Assembly: GCF_000272005.1 (NCBI RefSeq)
Contig: NZ_AKKU01000009.1
Span: forward strand, 90,540-154,539
Source: Alishewanella agri BL06
GTDB taxonomy: Bacteria; Pseudomonadota; Gammaproteobacteria; Enterobacterales; Alteromonadaceae
Direction of reading: 5' to 3'
DNA: 64,000 nt
Shown here: in pieces, positions 1 through 11,302 of the stretch
Layout of the letters: each line of letters begins with the position of its first letter
Position numbering within the stretch: the first letter of the stretch is position 1
Program-made: the position numbers and the translations under genes
Notes under the pieces: generated by a model
Database searches by the model: none
Seen by the model: only the letters and a program-made list of their open reading frames with translations
Told to the model about the DNA's origin: nothing

Positions 1-1639
1 CCAGCCCCTGACGCTGAGTAGCATCCAGACCCCAGCGTGCCCCTGCGGCAGCTGCCCACTGTTGTAGTTGACTGACCTGCTGCTCGCTCAGAGCGAAACG
101 ACGCCGCAGTGCCGGGACCTGCAGTAAGTCAAACAGTTCACTGTGACTAAAGCGCTGCGTTGGCGCCTGTAATATCAGCTCCAGCGCCTGCAATAGCGGG
201 TTGCGCTGACGCTGGCCCTGATCGGCCAGCGTATAGGGGATATAACGCGGATCATCCGCCGCCAGTCGGCCAAACACCGCAGCAATATAGGGCGCATAGC
301 TGTTGATGTCAGGCACCATCACCATAATATCGCGCGGTTGTAAGCCAGGATCAGCATCAAAGGCGGCCAGCAAATGGTCATGTAACACTTCCACTTCCCG
401 CAAAGCACTGTGACAACGCTGAAACACTATCGATTTATCGGTTAGCGGATCTGGCGCTGGCCAGTGTTGCTGACTTTCCTGATTGGGCCTGAGGTGCAGA
501 ATATCGTGTTGCAGGCGGCCTAATAAATGCGTTGGTTCAGCTTCATCAAACAGATCAAACCGTAAATTGGTAAAGGCAGCCGCTTTGGCTGCCGTTTCAT
601 CAAATTCATCTAACAGCCGGATATAGTCCCGTCCCTGTTTGCCCCAGGATGCCAGTAACGGCGGTGCATATTGATGCAACTCTGACAGCAGCAGCGAGCC
701 GGAGGTCTGTTTTTTGCTGCGAAATCTGGGCTTAGCATACTGACGCAGCAGATCGCGGCCGGCGATAATATCGGCCCAATGATACTGACAGGGGTTATGG
801 ACGCAGAGCACAATCTGACACAGTCCTTTCATGGCATGCAGCACTTCCAGCGTCTGCCGGGGTAACGAGGAAATACCGAATACCACAATCCGCGGTGGTA
901 CGCCGTCGGGGCGCTGCTGCGCCGTCAGGCTGGCCGCAGCACTTAAAAAGCGCTGATGCAGTGCCGCCCTATTGCTACAAATTTGCTCGGCACCGATATC
1001 CTGCACCAAAGCCTGCCATAGTTTCGCCTGCCAGCGCTGTTCGTCAGGCAAGGGGATGTTCCGCCCAGACTGGGCCAGTACCAGCTCACCACGGCCCCAA
1101 CTATCCAGCCAGTCCGCGCGATACACCTGATACTGGTCAAACAGATCGGCCAGCTTGTCGCTTAACTGAAATAATTTGCGCTGATCAGGCCCGGCCAGAC
1201 TGCTTTGCTGCTCGTCGGTGGCAGTTTGCAGCTGATGAGCCGCAGCGCCGGGTTGAGCCGCGGCCTTATCTGCCGGCGCGATATAATGCGCCAGCGCCTT
1301 AAAGTCTGGATCCGCAGCGACCAGTGCCGGCAATAATCGGAGAATACGCCAGCGTAACCGCTGCTTATCAAAGGGGGAGTGTTTCGGAATATCCGGGCCC
1401 AGCACACTGCGATAAAGCCGCCATACCAAACGTGCCGGCAAACTGACTTCCAACATAGTCGCAATACCGGTCTGCCGTGCCAGCGCCTGCTTTAACCACT
1501 GCGCTATACCATTGGATTGCACCAACAGCACCTCCTGCTCCAGCGGTGGCAGTGGATAGCGATCCAGCAATTCGACAGTTAGGGCGGTCAGATCTTCGAG
1601 GCGGTGGCTATGCGCAACAATAAAACCGGGCGTCAGCAT
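1..1639 (-). CDS. recC: RecC, exonuclease V gamma subunit (N-terminal ~546 aa; C-terminus beyond the window)
   Basis: RecC is the non-catalytic, Chi-recognising subunit of the RecBCD helicase-nuclease that processes double-strand ends for RecA. The frame is open from an ATG at 1639 to the left edge with no stop, so about half of a ~1100-residue protein is visible. Recognisable RecC stretches include a VVFGISSLP segment followed by HNPCQYHWADI, then FQRCHSALREVEVLHD and PRDIMVMVPDINSYAP. Family knowledge places these in the helicase-like domain 1. The ATG begins MLTPGFIVAHSHRLE, which fits the family's N-terminus. No recB or recD is visible; they would lie past the left edge if the usual recC-recB-recD order holds. 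Confidence 0.93.
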   Translation of the reverse strand, partial: MLTPGFIVAHSHRLEDLTALTVELLDRYPLPPLEQEVLLVQSNGIAQWLKQALARQTGIATMLEVSLPARLVWRLYRSVLGPDIPKHSPFDKQRLRWRILRLLPALVAADPDFKALAHYIAPADKAAAQPGAAAHQLQTATDEQQSSLAGPDQRKLFQLSDKLADLFDQYQVYRADWLDSWGRGELVLAQSGRNIPLPDEQRWQAKLWQALVQDIGAEQICSNRAALHQRFLSAAASLTAQQRPDGVPPRIVVFGISSLPRQTLEVLHAMKGLCQIVLCVHNPCQYHWADIIAGRDLLRQYAKPRFRSKKQTSGSLLLSELHQYAPPLLASWGKQGRDYIRLLDEFDETAAKAAAFTNLRFDLFDEAEPTHLLGRLQHDILHLRPNQESQQHWPAPDPLTDKSIVFQRCHSALREVEVLHDHLLAAFDADPGLQPRDIMVMVPDINSYAPYIAAVFGRLAADDPRYIPYTLADQGQRQRNPLLQALELILQAPTQRFSHSELFDLLQVPALRRRFALSEQQVSQLQQWAAAAGARWGLDATQRQGL

Positions 1640-1787
1640 CAAGATTCCTTTTCACGGGCGACAGTTAACAGCAGGCAGACAGCATAGAAGATCCGGTTTC
1701 AGCTGTCAGACTGTAAATATATCCACTGTACCCTAAACCAGCAGCAGTGCAAGCCAGACACTGCTAACTGCCCGAACTTTAAACAAA

Positions 1788-2327
1788 TTATTTGAACTTG
1801 ACTTGATGAGGCGCCACTCGCTGATAAGTGGCACTGTGCCCCGGCACCCATTCGCCGTTTTGCAGATAACGCGAACTAACCGTTAAAGTATCAGCACTCA
1901 GGGTACTGACCGATTCCACCATCGTAATGCCGTTGGCATTATTTTCGACTGCCTCGCGCGCGATGATCCGCTGATTATTATCTTCAAACGTCATACTGCC
2001 GTGGGTATAAAACCCGGCCGTCGTAAAATAGTAGTAATTGATGCTTTGTTTGGCTTCATCCCAATAAATAATCGACTCGCCGCCATAAACGCCATCATTA
2101 ATCGAATGCACCGTTTTAATAGCGTTGCCGTTTAAAGCCCGCTGCCAGTGCGAGCGGTCAATCATTTTTTCGGCCGCGTCGCTTTGCGTCAGATCGCCCT
2201 GCCAGTAGGTATCCAGATAGGGTCTGAAGGGTTCAAGCTTTGGATGTAATGTTGGTTGCTCAGCCTGTAGTGAGAAGTTAAACAGGCTCAATAGCAGGAT
2301 CAGCAGGACTTGGTTTGCTCGCAGCAT
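1788..2327 (-). CDS. Secreted hypothetical protein, DUF1579/lipocalin-like
   Basis: A 179-residue protein with a clear Sec signal peptide (MLRANQVLLILLLSLFNFSLQA, cleavage near residue 22). I chose the ATG at 2327 over an upstream in-frame ATG at 2351 because GGAG lies 8 nt before it and the signal peptide then starts directly. The mature part is rich in beta-strand-like alternation, with YWQGDL near its start and YYYFTTAGFYTHGSM centrally. That layout resembles small lipocalin-like DUF1579 proteins, which is a weak resemblance and not an assignment. It is probably periplasmic. It stands alone behind the ABC exporter on the same strand, 54 bp apart, and could be co-transcribed with it. Confidence 0.7.
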   Translation of the reverse strand: MLRANQVLLILLLSLFNFSLQAEQPTLHPKLEPFRPYLDTYWQGDLTQSDAAEKMIDRSHWQRALNGNAIKTVHSINDGVYGGESIIYWDEAKQSINYYYFTTAGFYTHGSMTFEDNNQRIIAREAVENNANGITMVESVSTLSADTLTVSSRYLQNGEWVPGHSATYQRVAPHQVKFK

Positions 2328-2381
2328 GGGGTACTCCGTTATCGTTATCATTATTGAGGATCGGATCCTAAGTAAAACCGA

Positions 2382-4142
2382 TCAGGCCAATAACTGCAAC
2401 TCGGCCAGCTCGCGATAAAGTGGACAAGTCGCTACCAGTTCGCTATGGCTGCCACTGGCCAGCAGCCTGCCCTGATCCAGCACCAGGATCCGGTCAGCAT
2501 TTAATACCGTGCTGAGCCGATGGGCGATAATCAGCGTGGTTTTTTGCTGCATCAACTCCTGCAACGCCAGTTTGACCGCATGTTCACTGGCAGCATCCAG
2601 CGCACTGGTGGCTTCGTCCAGTAATAAAATTGGGCGATCCGCCAAAATGGCCCGGGCAATCGCAATACGCTGCTTCTGACCGCCAGACAGGCGCACGCCC
2701 CGCTCGCCCAGTTGAGTCTGATACCCTTCTGGTAAGTCGCGGATAAACTGATCAGCCCGCGCCGCAACACAGGCGGCAATCACCTGCTCCAGACTGGCCT
2801 CTGGCCGGCCATAACGCACGTTTTCCAGCACCGAGTTGGCAAAGATCACTGCCTCCTGTGGCACCAGCGCAAATTGGCGCCGCAGTTGTGCCGGCTCGAG
2901 CGCTGTGATCGGCAGTTGGTCCAGATAAATCGACCCGGCGCTGACATCATAAAAACGCTGCAACAACTGAAAGAGGGTACTTTTACCCGCGCCACTGGGG
3001 CCAACTAAGGCCACCCGCTCACCCGCCTTCACCTCAAAGCTAAGCTGGTGCAGCACCTGTTGTGCCGGCGACAGCGGATAGGCAAAGCTGACGGCGTCAA
3101 AACGTAAATCGCCGCTCAGCGTTGCTGGCAGTGCTATCGGCTGCGCAGGCGCAGCGATTTGTACTGGTTCACTGGCCAGTTCCTGCAGCCGCTCTGCTGC
3201 ACCCGCCGCCCGTTGCACTTCACCTATCACTTCGCTAATAGTGGCCATGCCGCCGGCAACCATAACCGCATAGAACAAAAACGCGGTAAGTTGGCCGGCG
3301 CTGATACTGCCAGTTAACACATTCTGCGCACCAATATAGCCAACCACTGTCACAGCGCCGATGCTAAGTAGCATCACCGAGGCAATAAGTAAGGCTCGAT
3401 AAAAGATCCGGCCCCGTGCCGCCTCCAGTACCGCATCGATTTTTTGCGCAAAATGCTGTTCATCGCGCAGTTCATGGCCATAGGACTGCACGGTATGAAT
3501 TTCATGCAGGCTTTCATCAACATGAGCGCCAATATCAGCCAACCGATCCTGACTTTGCCTGGCCAGCTTGCGCACCTTTTTGCCAAGGATAAAAATTGGT
3601 GCCAATACCAAGGGCACCGCCAGAAATACCAATAATGTCAGCTTAATACTGGTAAAGGCCATCATCGTCAGGCCACCGATAGCGGTAACCGCTGAGCGTA
3701 GCGCCATCGACAGGCTGGAACCGACCACGCTTTGTAACAAGGTGGTGTCGGCAGTAAAACGCGAAATCACCTCACCGGTGCGGGTTTCACTGTAAAACGC
3801 CGGTGACAGTTTAAGTAAATGTTGAAACACCTGGTTGCGCAGATCGGCACTGACCCGCTCACCGAGCCAGCTCATAAAGTAGAAGCGGAAAAATACCGCC
3901 AGAGCCCCCACCAGCGTGATAGCCAGTACCAGTAACGTCAGTTCGTTTAAACGGCTGCTATTACCGGCAACAAAGCCTTCGTCTACCAGTAAACGTACAC
4001 CCTGCCCTAAAGCCAGCCAGGCCAGCGAGCTAAGCAATAAAAACAGCAGCGCCGCTAACACCCGGCCGCGATAAGGATTTAAAAACCCGGCAACCCAGCG
4101 TAAAACGCCTGGCTGCTTTTGTTGTGGCGAAGCACTCATCAT
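2382..4142 (-). CDS. ABC exporter, fused permease/ATPase (ABCB/MsbA-like)
   Basis: A 586-residue half-transporter: six transmembrane helices in roughly residues 15-320, then a nucleotide-binding domain. Walker A GPSGAGKST is at 381-389, the signature LSGGQKQR at about 485-492, Walker B ILLLDE at 505-510 with the D-loop SALD, and the switch histidine in IIAHRLST at 541. Such half-transporters homodimerise in the inner membrane and export lipids or hydrophobic compounds. The specific substrate cannot be read from sequence. It is not linked to lpxK, so I do not call it msbA itself. Two adjacent ATGs (4142, 4139) are possible starts, and neither has a strong ribosome-binding site. Confidence 0.9.
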   Translation of the reverse strand: MMSASPQQKQPGVLRWVAGFLNPYRGRVLAALLFLLLSSLAWLALGQGVRLLVDEGFVAGNSSRLNELTLLVLAITLVGALAVFFRFYFMSWLGERVSADLRNQVFQHLLKLSPAFYSETRTGEVISRFTADTTLLQSVVGSSLSMALRSAVTAIGGLTMMAFTSIKLTLLVFLAVPLVLAPIFILGKKVRKLARQSQDRLADIGAHVDESLHEIHTVQSYGHELRDEQHFAQKIDAVLEAARGRIFYRALLIASVMLLSIGAVTVVGYIGAQNVLTGSISAGQLTAFLFYAVMVAGGMATISEVIGEVQRAAGAAERLQELASEPVQIAAPAQPIALPATLSGDLRFDAVSFAYPLSPAQQVLHQLSFEVKAGERVALVGPSGAGKSTLFQLLQRFYDVSAGSIYLDQLPITALEPAQLRRQFALVPQEAVIFANSVLENVRYGRPEASLEQVIAACVAARADQFIRDLPEGYQTQLGERGVRLSGGQKQRIAIARAILADRPILLLDEATSALDAASEHAVKLALQELMQQKTTLIIAHRLSTVLNADRILVLDQGRLLASGSHSELVATCPLYRELAELQLLA

Positions 4143-4305
4143 TATTAATTCTGCCCGACTAAAACCTCATAAGTGGCGCTGCAAATAGCGTTAAACAAGA
4201 GGCCAACCGATAATTTCCCCTTCCGCTTAAAATGCAGCTCAAATCTATGCGGCGACAGCCGATATAAAAATACTGACGTTAAACCCGTTCTGATCGGAGC
4301 TAAGC

Positions 4306-4593
4306 ATGGCCAAATTTCATCCGCAGGCAATTACCCCGGAGCAAACCTCGGAACTGCGTTACTTACATAAAGTGATGCAGGCACTGGATATTCTGGGGGA
4401 GCACCCACAGCTGCATGTGGTCGCCTACGGCCGGATCTGGCGCTATCCTGATATGCTGCAAACCGCCATGCGCTATGCGTATCTGGCGCAACTCCATGGT
4501 TTTAATATTGAGCCTTTTAGGCGCTGGTATAACCGCGACGCTGAAATCTTCTCACACTATGGGATCCAGTGGTTTAATGGTCAGCCAGGCTAA
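4306..4593 (+). CDS. Small conserved-type hypothetical protein (95 aa)
   Basis: I do not recognise this protein. It starts at an ATG preceded by a good GGAG (TCGGAGCTAAGC). It is soluble and predicted mainly helical, rich in aromatics and arginine (GRIWRYPDML, EPFRRWYNRDAEIF), with no cysteine, signal peptide or membrane segment. It is divergent from the ABC exporter and 156 bp ahead of katG, with no terminator between, so weak read-through into katG is possible. The ribosome-binding site and even composition make it likely real. The alternative is a chance frame in an intergenic region. Confidence 0.6.
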   Translation: MAKFHPQAITPEQTSELRYLHKVMQALDILGEHPQLHVVAYGRIWRYPDMLQTAMRYAYLAQLHGFNIEPFRRWYNRDAEIFSHYGIQWFNGQPG

Positions 4594-4746
4594 AATAAAC
4601 AGTTAAGATCTTGCTTTTTAATTGCTAAAAGCTATTAGGCTATTCGCTTTAAGTTATTTTTCCTTTTCCATATTGGGGTCTATAGTTATTGCAACTTATT
4701 GACGTGTCACGCGTCGTACCCTTTGCAATAACCAAAACAGGAGTGA

Positions 4747-6936
<2,190 letters not shown>

Positions 6937-6949
6937 GTAGTCTTTACCC

Positions 6950-6979
6950 AAACAGGCCGGTCACCAGACCGGCCTGTTT
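6950..6979 (+). terminator. katG intrinsic terminator
   Basis: A perfect 13-bp inverted repeat (AAACAGGCCGGTC, loop ACCA, GACCGGCCTGTTT) starts 13 bp after the katG stop. The T-tract is short on the plus strand. The hairpin lies between convergent genes and may serve both. Confidence 0.85.
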
Positions 6980-6996
6980 CGTAATCTTCATCTCGC

Positions 6997-7794
6997 CTAA
7001 AACTTCGGTACCTGACCTTTTGATAGCCGTTTCTGTACCGCTTCTGCCGTTAACTGTTCAACCCATTGTTGTCGGCTGCGTTCTGTGTGCACTATCGCGC
7101 CAAGATCCATTAGTTCGCCACTAAAGCTACTGATCGGATCGCCCGGGAAAAAGTAACTCAGGTAACTACCACAGTCAGTAAATTCCTTCGGGAATAATCC
7201 CTTACCAGTATTATTGCCGGCCCGGCTACTAAAGAACTGCTCCGCACTGACATTGACTAACACACTTTCACCAAAACCCGGCGCAATATTCACCTGCGGC
7301 TCATTCTTATAATCCCGGGCTTTAAGACAGGACATCTTGCCACTCGCTTCCCATACCGGCTGATCTTTTTGATTACGATTAAATGCCGTCGGTTGACCAT
7401 AGCGTGCGGTAAGTGACTGCATAAATTGCGCTGACGCTGGCTGATTGCTCAGGATCAATCCCTTACGGGCCACGCCAATTACCCGCACTTCGCCCACCGG
7501 ACCGGAGAAGAATACCTTTAACACTGCCCCCTGATTCCCCTGCAAGGCTTCTATCCGATCTAAAAACTCCGGGCTGGGCTGCAGATTAGCGCCATCGTTG
7601 AGGTCAAACACCGCAGCAACTTCTTCAATCTGTAGCTGGGGATCAAAGCTATTAATGGCGGCTTTAACTTCATCGACCGTCATGCCAAGTTTTATACCGG
7701 CAATATCCAACTGCTCTGCCGGTACAGCTTGACTATATTCAGAACAACAAAGCATCAGGCTAATCACCGATGCGCTGAGGATTTTATGCTTCAT
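6997..7794 (-). CDS. Secreted hypothetical protein with SmpA/OmlA-like start
   Basis: A 265-residue protein with a signal peptide (MKHKILSASVISLMLCCSEYSQA) and a strong AAGGAG ribosome-binding site. Just after cleavage it reads LDIAGIKLGMTVDEVKAAI, the pattern of a BamE/SmpA-type strand-helix module, and a second such module may follow (YGQPTAFNRN). Three mature cysteines are visible or probable (KMSCLKA, FTDCGSY), so a disulphide is possible. The rest is unrecognised. It is probably periplasmic. It is monocistronic, convergent with katG. Confidence 0.75.
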   Translation of the reverse strand: MKHKILSASVISLMLCCSEYSQAVPAEQLDIAGIKLGMTVDEVKAAINSFDPQLQIEEVAAVFDLNDGANLQPSPEFLDRIEALQGNQGAVLKVFFSGPVGEVRVIGVARKGLILSNQPASAQFMQSLTARYGQPTAFNRNQKDQPVWEASGKMSCLKARDYKNEPQVNIAPGFGESVLVNVSAEQFFSSRAGNNTGKGLFPKEFTDCGSYLSYFFPGDPISSFSGELMDLGAIVHTERSRQQWVEQLTAEAVQKRLSKGQVPKF

Positions 7795-7934
7795 ACTGGC
7801 TCTCCTTGATGCATATTGCTGATATTGACTACCAACCTTAGCGACATCAAAACGCCAGTTTTAGTATAGCTGCATTAAAAACTATGATAACAAGGATTAC
7901 CAAAAGGCAAGTAGCAAAGCTGCGTCCGAACTGT

Positions 7935-8537
7935 TTAGAACACGGGTGCCAGCTGCGGTAACTGCACCGAGGTTCGCTGAGGTGTACTACCCAAGGTCAG
8001 GATAATTTTTGGCACATCCTGCTCGTTTAATAAGTCTTTATGCCAAACCCGCAAGGTATATTCCCCCTCCGGCACCACGGTAAGTTTCGCCTCGCCTTGT
8101 TGATTGCTGCGGCTGTAATAAGGCGTATCCAGCGCCACTACCCAGGCAATCATTTCATCGTGAATATTGCAGCCCAGCACAGCAACGCCACTCTGGTCAA
8201 ACAGCACCGGCGCCGCCGGGGTGCCAACATAGAGCTTGATTTCAAATGGCTTGATAGCAGAAAACGAATACACATGATGCCGCACCGTATCCTCGTTGGG
8301 AAAATACACGGCGGTACCGCGCGGGATCACCAGTACATCCGGCACAAAGGTTTTATTTTTTTGCACAATACGGGCATCAGTAACCGGTTGCACGGCAGCG
8401 CTGGCGGCGGCAGATTCCAGAAATACCACAGCACCAGCAACAGGTGCGCCCTGGCTATCGGTTACGTTAACCGTTAATTCTGCCGCCTGACTGCTGGCAC
8501 TGACCAGCAGCATCAGCCACCAGGCTTTAAGGTTCAA
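7935..8537 (-). CDS. Periplasmic cupredoxin-like protein (methylamine-utilisation-protein type)
   Basis: A 200-residue exported protein with a signal peptide (cleavage after SSQA, near residue 18). Residues 20-50 form a carboxypeptidase-regulatory-like beta fold (VNVTDSQGAPVAGAVVFLE). The plastocyanin-like part carries a plausible type-1 copper site: H87/H88 in RHHVYSF, then C123, H126 and M129 in GCNIHDEM. The C-terminus returns to a beta-sandwich (PEGEYTLRVWH). The start is a TTG at 8537, which gives a proper signal peptide; the next ATG would remove most of it. It overlaps the upstream DUF4394 gene by 11 bp, so the two are translationally coupled. The likely role is copper-dependent electron transfer or copper binding; the partner is unknown. 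Confidence 0.8.
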   Translation of the reverse strand: MNLKAWWLMLLVSASSQAAELTVNVTDSQGAPVAGAVVFLESAAASAAVQPVTDARIVQKNKTFVPDVLVIPRGTAVYFPNEDTVRHHVYSFSAIKPFEIKLYVGTPAAPVLFDQSGVAVLGCNIHDEMIAWVVALDTPYYSRSNQQGEAKLTVVPEGEYTLRVWHKDLLNEQDVPKIILTLGSTPQRTSVQLPQLAPVF

Positions 8538-9366
8538 TCGCTAAGCCCATAATAGTCGCTTTAATGCTGCCTAAAGCTTTTAGCTCTGCCGTTTGCAAAT
8601 CAACCTGATAAAGCGTGCTGCCAGACCCATCGGCGGCAGTGGCGCTGATCAGGCCGATATTACGCACATCTGAAATATCAAAAGAAATATGTTGTACCGC
8701 AGGCAGTGCCAGTTTGCCGACAGTGAATAAGGTGCCGGTGTTCGGTGATACCGCGGGTTCAACGCCTTCAATGCTGCCCTGAGTTACCAGACTCAGTTGA
8801 GCCAGATCGATAGCGTAGTTGGTAGTCAGTTTTTCGTTTTGCTGATTATAGGTGTAGGCTGCTGCCACAACAGCTGGTTTGTTCGCCGCATTAACATCTG
8901 TCGGGGCGTAATGAAGCTGTGGATCAGTAAACGCCAAAGCGCCGGTTTCCGGATGTAACCGCAGATTCTGGCCATTGGCATTCACCACCCGAATTCGATC
9001 CGCGGCCGGGTTAAAGTCAAAACCATATTGCGCCGCGCTAAGGGTACCGCTGGCTAACGCACTGCCAACCTGCGTTAGCTTGCCGCTGGCGGTATCAATC
9101 TGGTACAGGTGTCCGCGATCAGATAGCCCAAAGAGCACGCCATACGCCACGCGATAATCGATACCCTGTAGCTTTTCACCTTCGGCTAAGCCTGAAATAC
9201 TGTGCTGCTGCAGAATGGTAGCGGGTGCCGCTGTGGCGACCTTTATTAATTGTTGTTGTTCAGTCAGTAACCACAGTTGCTCATTACCTTTTAACTCTGG
9301 CATCGCTGTCGCAGGCAACGCCATTAAGGCTCCAGCACAAGCTGTTAGGGCTAAGATCAATTTCAT
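8527..9366 (-). CDS. DUF4394 secreted beta-propeller-like protein
   Basis: A 279-residue protein with a signal peptide (MKLILALTACAGALMALPATA). It matches the DUF4394 pattern: LQGIDYRVAYGVLFGLSDRGHLYQID, then YGFDFNPAADRIRVVN followed by GQNLRLHPETGAL. Family members are extracytoplasmic, with repeated strand motifs suggesting a propeller. Their function is not established. It is the first gene of a two-gene unit with the cupredoxin-like protein (stop and start overlap), which implies they act in the same periplasmic process. Confidence 0.85.
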   Translation of the reverse strand: MKLILALTACAGALMALPATAMPELKGNEQLWLLTEQQQLIKVATAAPATILQQHSISGLAEGEKLQGIDYRVAYGVLFGLSDRGHLYQIDTASGKLTQVGSALASGTLSAAQYGFDFNPAADRIRVVNANGQNLRLHPETGALAFTDPQLHYAPTDVNAANKPAVVAAAYTYNQQNEKLTTNYAIDLAQLSLVTQGSIEGVEPAVSPNTGTLFTVGKLALPAVQHISFDISDVRNIGLISATAADGSGSTLYQVDLQTAELKALGSIKATIMGLAIEP

Positions 9367-9445
9367 CGCGATTTCCTTCTATAGTCCCGGCCGACACAGC
9401 CAGTGCTTCCTGTTTACGGTAGCGGCTTTTTTGCAGTTCAGCAAA

Positions 9446-10153
9446 TTAAAGTGTTAATAATCCTGCCATTAAGCCGAGCAAGCCACCAAAAACACCACCC
9501 CATACTACTAACCAGCCTAAGTGCTGGCGAATCATGCGCTGAATAATGTCTTTTACCAGCTCCGGCGTCAGCTCGTGTAATCGCTGCTGCACGATCTGTT
9601 CTATCTGCTGCTGTAACGCATCCAACTGTGAGCTGTTATGCAGCTGTTTTAACAGCAGCTGCTGAAAGTCGTCACTCGCGGCAATTTGTAGCAAGGCGCC
9701 ACGTAATTTATCGGTAAAAGGTTGCTCTAACGGCTGTAACACGGCGCTGCCGCCAAACATCGCCAACATAGCACCGAGAGACGACTGCTCAACCGCTTTT
9801 TGCAGTGCCCGAAACGCTAAACTTAAATCAACCTCTGCTAACACCGGCTCGAAATCAAATGTCTGACGCTGCGGTTTTTGGCTGTCGATAAAACGCGCAA
9901 TATTGGCCTGATTAAAAAACTCCGACATCACTAACTGCTGGATCCCCAGTCGGAATTCCGCAAAACGTGCTGGAATCACGCCAGAGCCATATAACAACGG
10001 CACCCGCTCAAACAGCATATGAATAGCCAAAGTATTAGTAATAGCACCCGCCAGGGCAAACAGGCCGATATTAAGTAACAGTGGCTCAGCCAGAGCCCAA
10101 CCTGATATCGTCAGCAATAACGCGATAACATTGGTCAATACATTTTTATTCAC
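9446..10153 (-). CDS. DUF445 family inner-membrane protein
   Basis: A 235-residue protein that begins and ends with membrane helices (VIALLLTISGWALAEPLLLNIGLFALAGAITNTLAIHMLF and LGWLVVWGGVFGGLLGLMAGLLTL) around a helical soluble middle. This is the DUF445/YjiN-type layout. I start it at GTG 10153 because CAGGAG lies 6 nt upstream. The frame remains open to another GTG at 10249, but that extension is basic, unconserved-looking and lacks a ribosome-binding site. Function unknown; some relatives are called membrane-associated DUF445 proteins of the envelope. Confidence 0.8.
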   Translation of the reverse strand: MNKNVLTNVIALLLTISGWALAEPLLLNIGLFALAGAITNTLAIHMLFERVPLLYGSGVIPARFAEFRLGIQQLVMSEFFNQANIARFIDSQKPQRQTFDFEPVLAEVDLSLAFRALQKAVEQSSLGAMLAMFGGSAVLQPLEQPFTDKLRGALLQIAASDDFQQLLLKQLHNSSQLDALQQQIEQIVQQRLHELTPELVKDIIQRMIRQHLGWLVVWGGVFGGLLGLMAGLLTL

Positions 10154-10318
10154 CGCAAACTCCTGTGGTCGAATATCTTTCAAATATTTAGCGGGCGCTG
10201 ATTTTAATCTGCTACCCGGCAGTCGGCAATCTGCTACCACAATTAACACGTAACAGCAGACAAAGGCTGGTTTTTTTGTAAAAAATCCACCTATACTGAA
10301 CCAAAAAAGGATCTGAAG

Positions 10319-11170
10319 ATGGCTGTATTACAAAAAATCGCGCTACTACAAGGAAAGTTACGTCAGGCTGAGCAAGCCATCGCCGACTATGTCATGGCAC
10401 ATAGCCAACAGATCCGCCAACTATCGTCGCAAGAATTAGCCCAGGCTGTCGGCGTCAGTCAGGCGACCGTTGTTCGTTTTACGCAGAAACTGGGCTACAA
10501 AGGCTACCCGGATTTTAAATTTGCAATAAGCGATCATTTACACCAGCAAAGTACTCCCAACGTACAGCGATTGCATGGTGATATCGCGCTGAACGACAGC
10601 TTTGCAGAAGTGGCGCGTAAACTCTTAACCGGCAAAATTGAAGTGCTGACCAATACCCTGAGTGCCAATGACCAAAGCAGCCTGGAGCAGGCCTGCCAGC
10701 TATTAAATACCGCACGACGCATTATGTTAACCGGCAAAGGTGCGTCCTTTTTGGTCGCTCAGGATTTTTGTCTGAAACTGCGCAAACTTGGTCTGCAAGC
10801 CATTGCCGAAAGTGATAACCATATCCAGCTGGCCGATTTAGCCCACTATACCGGCAAAGATTTGCTGGTGGTGATCAGCGAATCCGGTGAGACCAACGAA
10901 ATGATTGTGGTCAGTCAATATGCGAGAAGCCGGCACATTCCGCTGCTGAGTTTAACCGGTTTTGCCCCCAATACCGTGGCCAAACTCTCCGATCTGAATT
11001 TAAAAACCGTTGCCAATGAAAATGCCGCCCGCTTGTCGTCAATTTTGTCACGCAACGCCCAGGAGCTGGTGATTGATTTGCTGTTTATTATGCTAACGCA
11101 AAGCTCTGCCAAAGGCCGCAAGATGGTCGAAGCCTCGAATCAGGCCGTGTCTGAGTACCGCAAGCGCTAG
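10319..11170 (+). CDS. RpiR/MurR-family transcriptional regulator (HTH + SIS)
   Basis: A 283-residue regulator. Residues 1-75 form the RpiR-type helix-turn-helix (LSSQELAQAVGVSQATVVRFTQKLGYKGY). Residues about 125-255 form a SIS sugar-isomerase fold for a phosphosugar effector (MLTGKGASF, VVISESGETNEMI). It resembles HexR-type regulators of central sugar metabolism, but no sugar-catabolic gene is adjacent, so the target is unknown. A TATACT -10 lies at 10292-10297. The imperfect dyad GGTTTTTTTGTAAAAAATCC covers the -35 side and may be an autoregulatory site. AAAGGA lies 8 nt before the ATG. Confidence 0.88.
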   Translation: MAVLQKIALLQGKLRQAEQAIADYVMAHSQQIRQLSSQELAQAVGVSQATVVRFTQKLGYKGYPDFKFAISDHLHQQSTPNVQRLHGDIALNDSFAEVARKLLTGKIEVLTNTLSANDQSSLEQACQLLNTARRIMLTGKGASFLVAQDFCLKLRKLGLQAIAESDNHIQLADLAHYTGKDLLVVISESGETNEMIVVSQYARSRHIPLLSLTGFAPNTVAKLSDLNLKTVANENAARLSSILSRNAQELVIDLLFIMLTQSSAKGRKMVEASNQAVSEYRKR

Positions 11171-11302
11171 GACACGCTCTGCCTTGTATAAAGGCCAGCC
11201 AAGCAGCTGCAAAAACAAGCAGCAAATGTCAACACGCCCTAGCAGTCAGCACTATATCTGAGTAAACTACTCAACTATTTATCACTGCCGATTAGCACGC
11301 TT

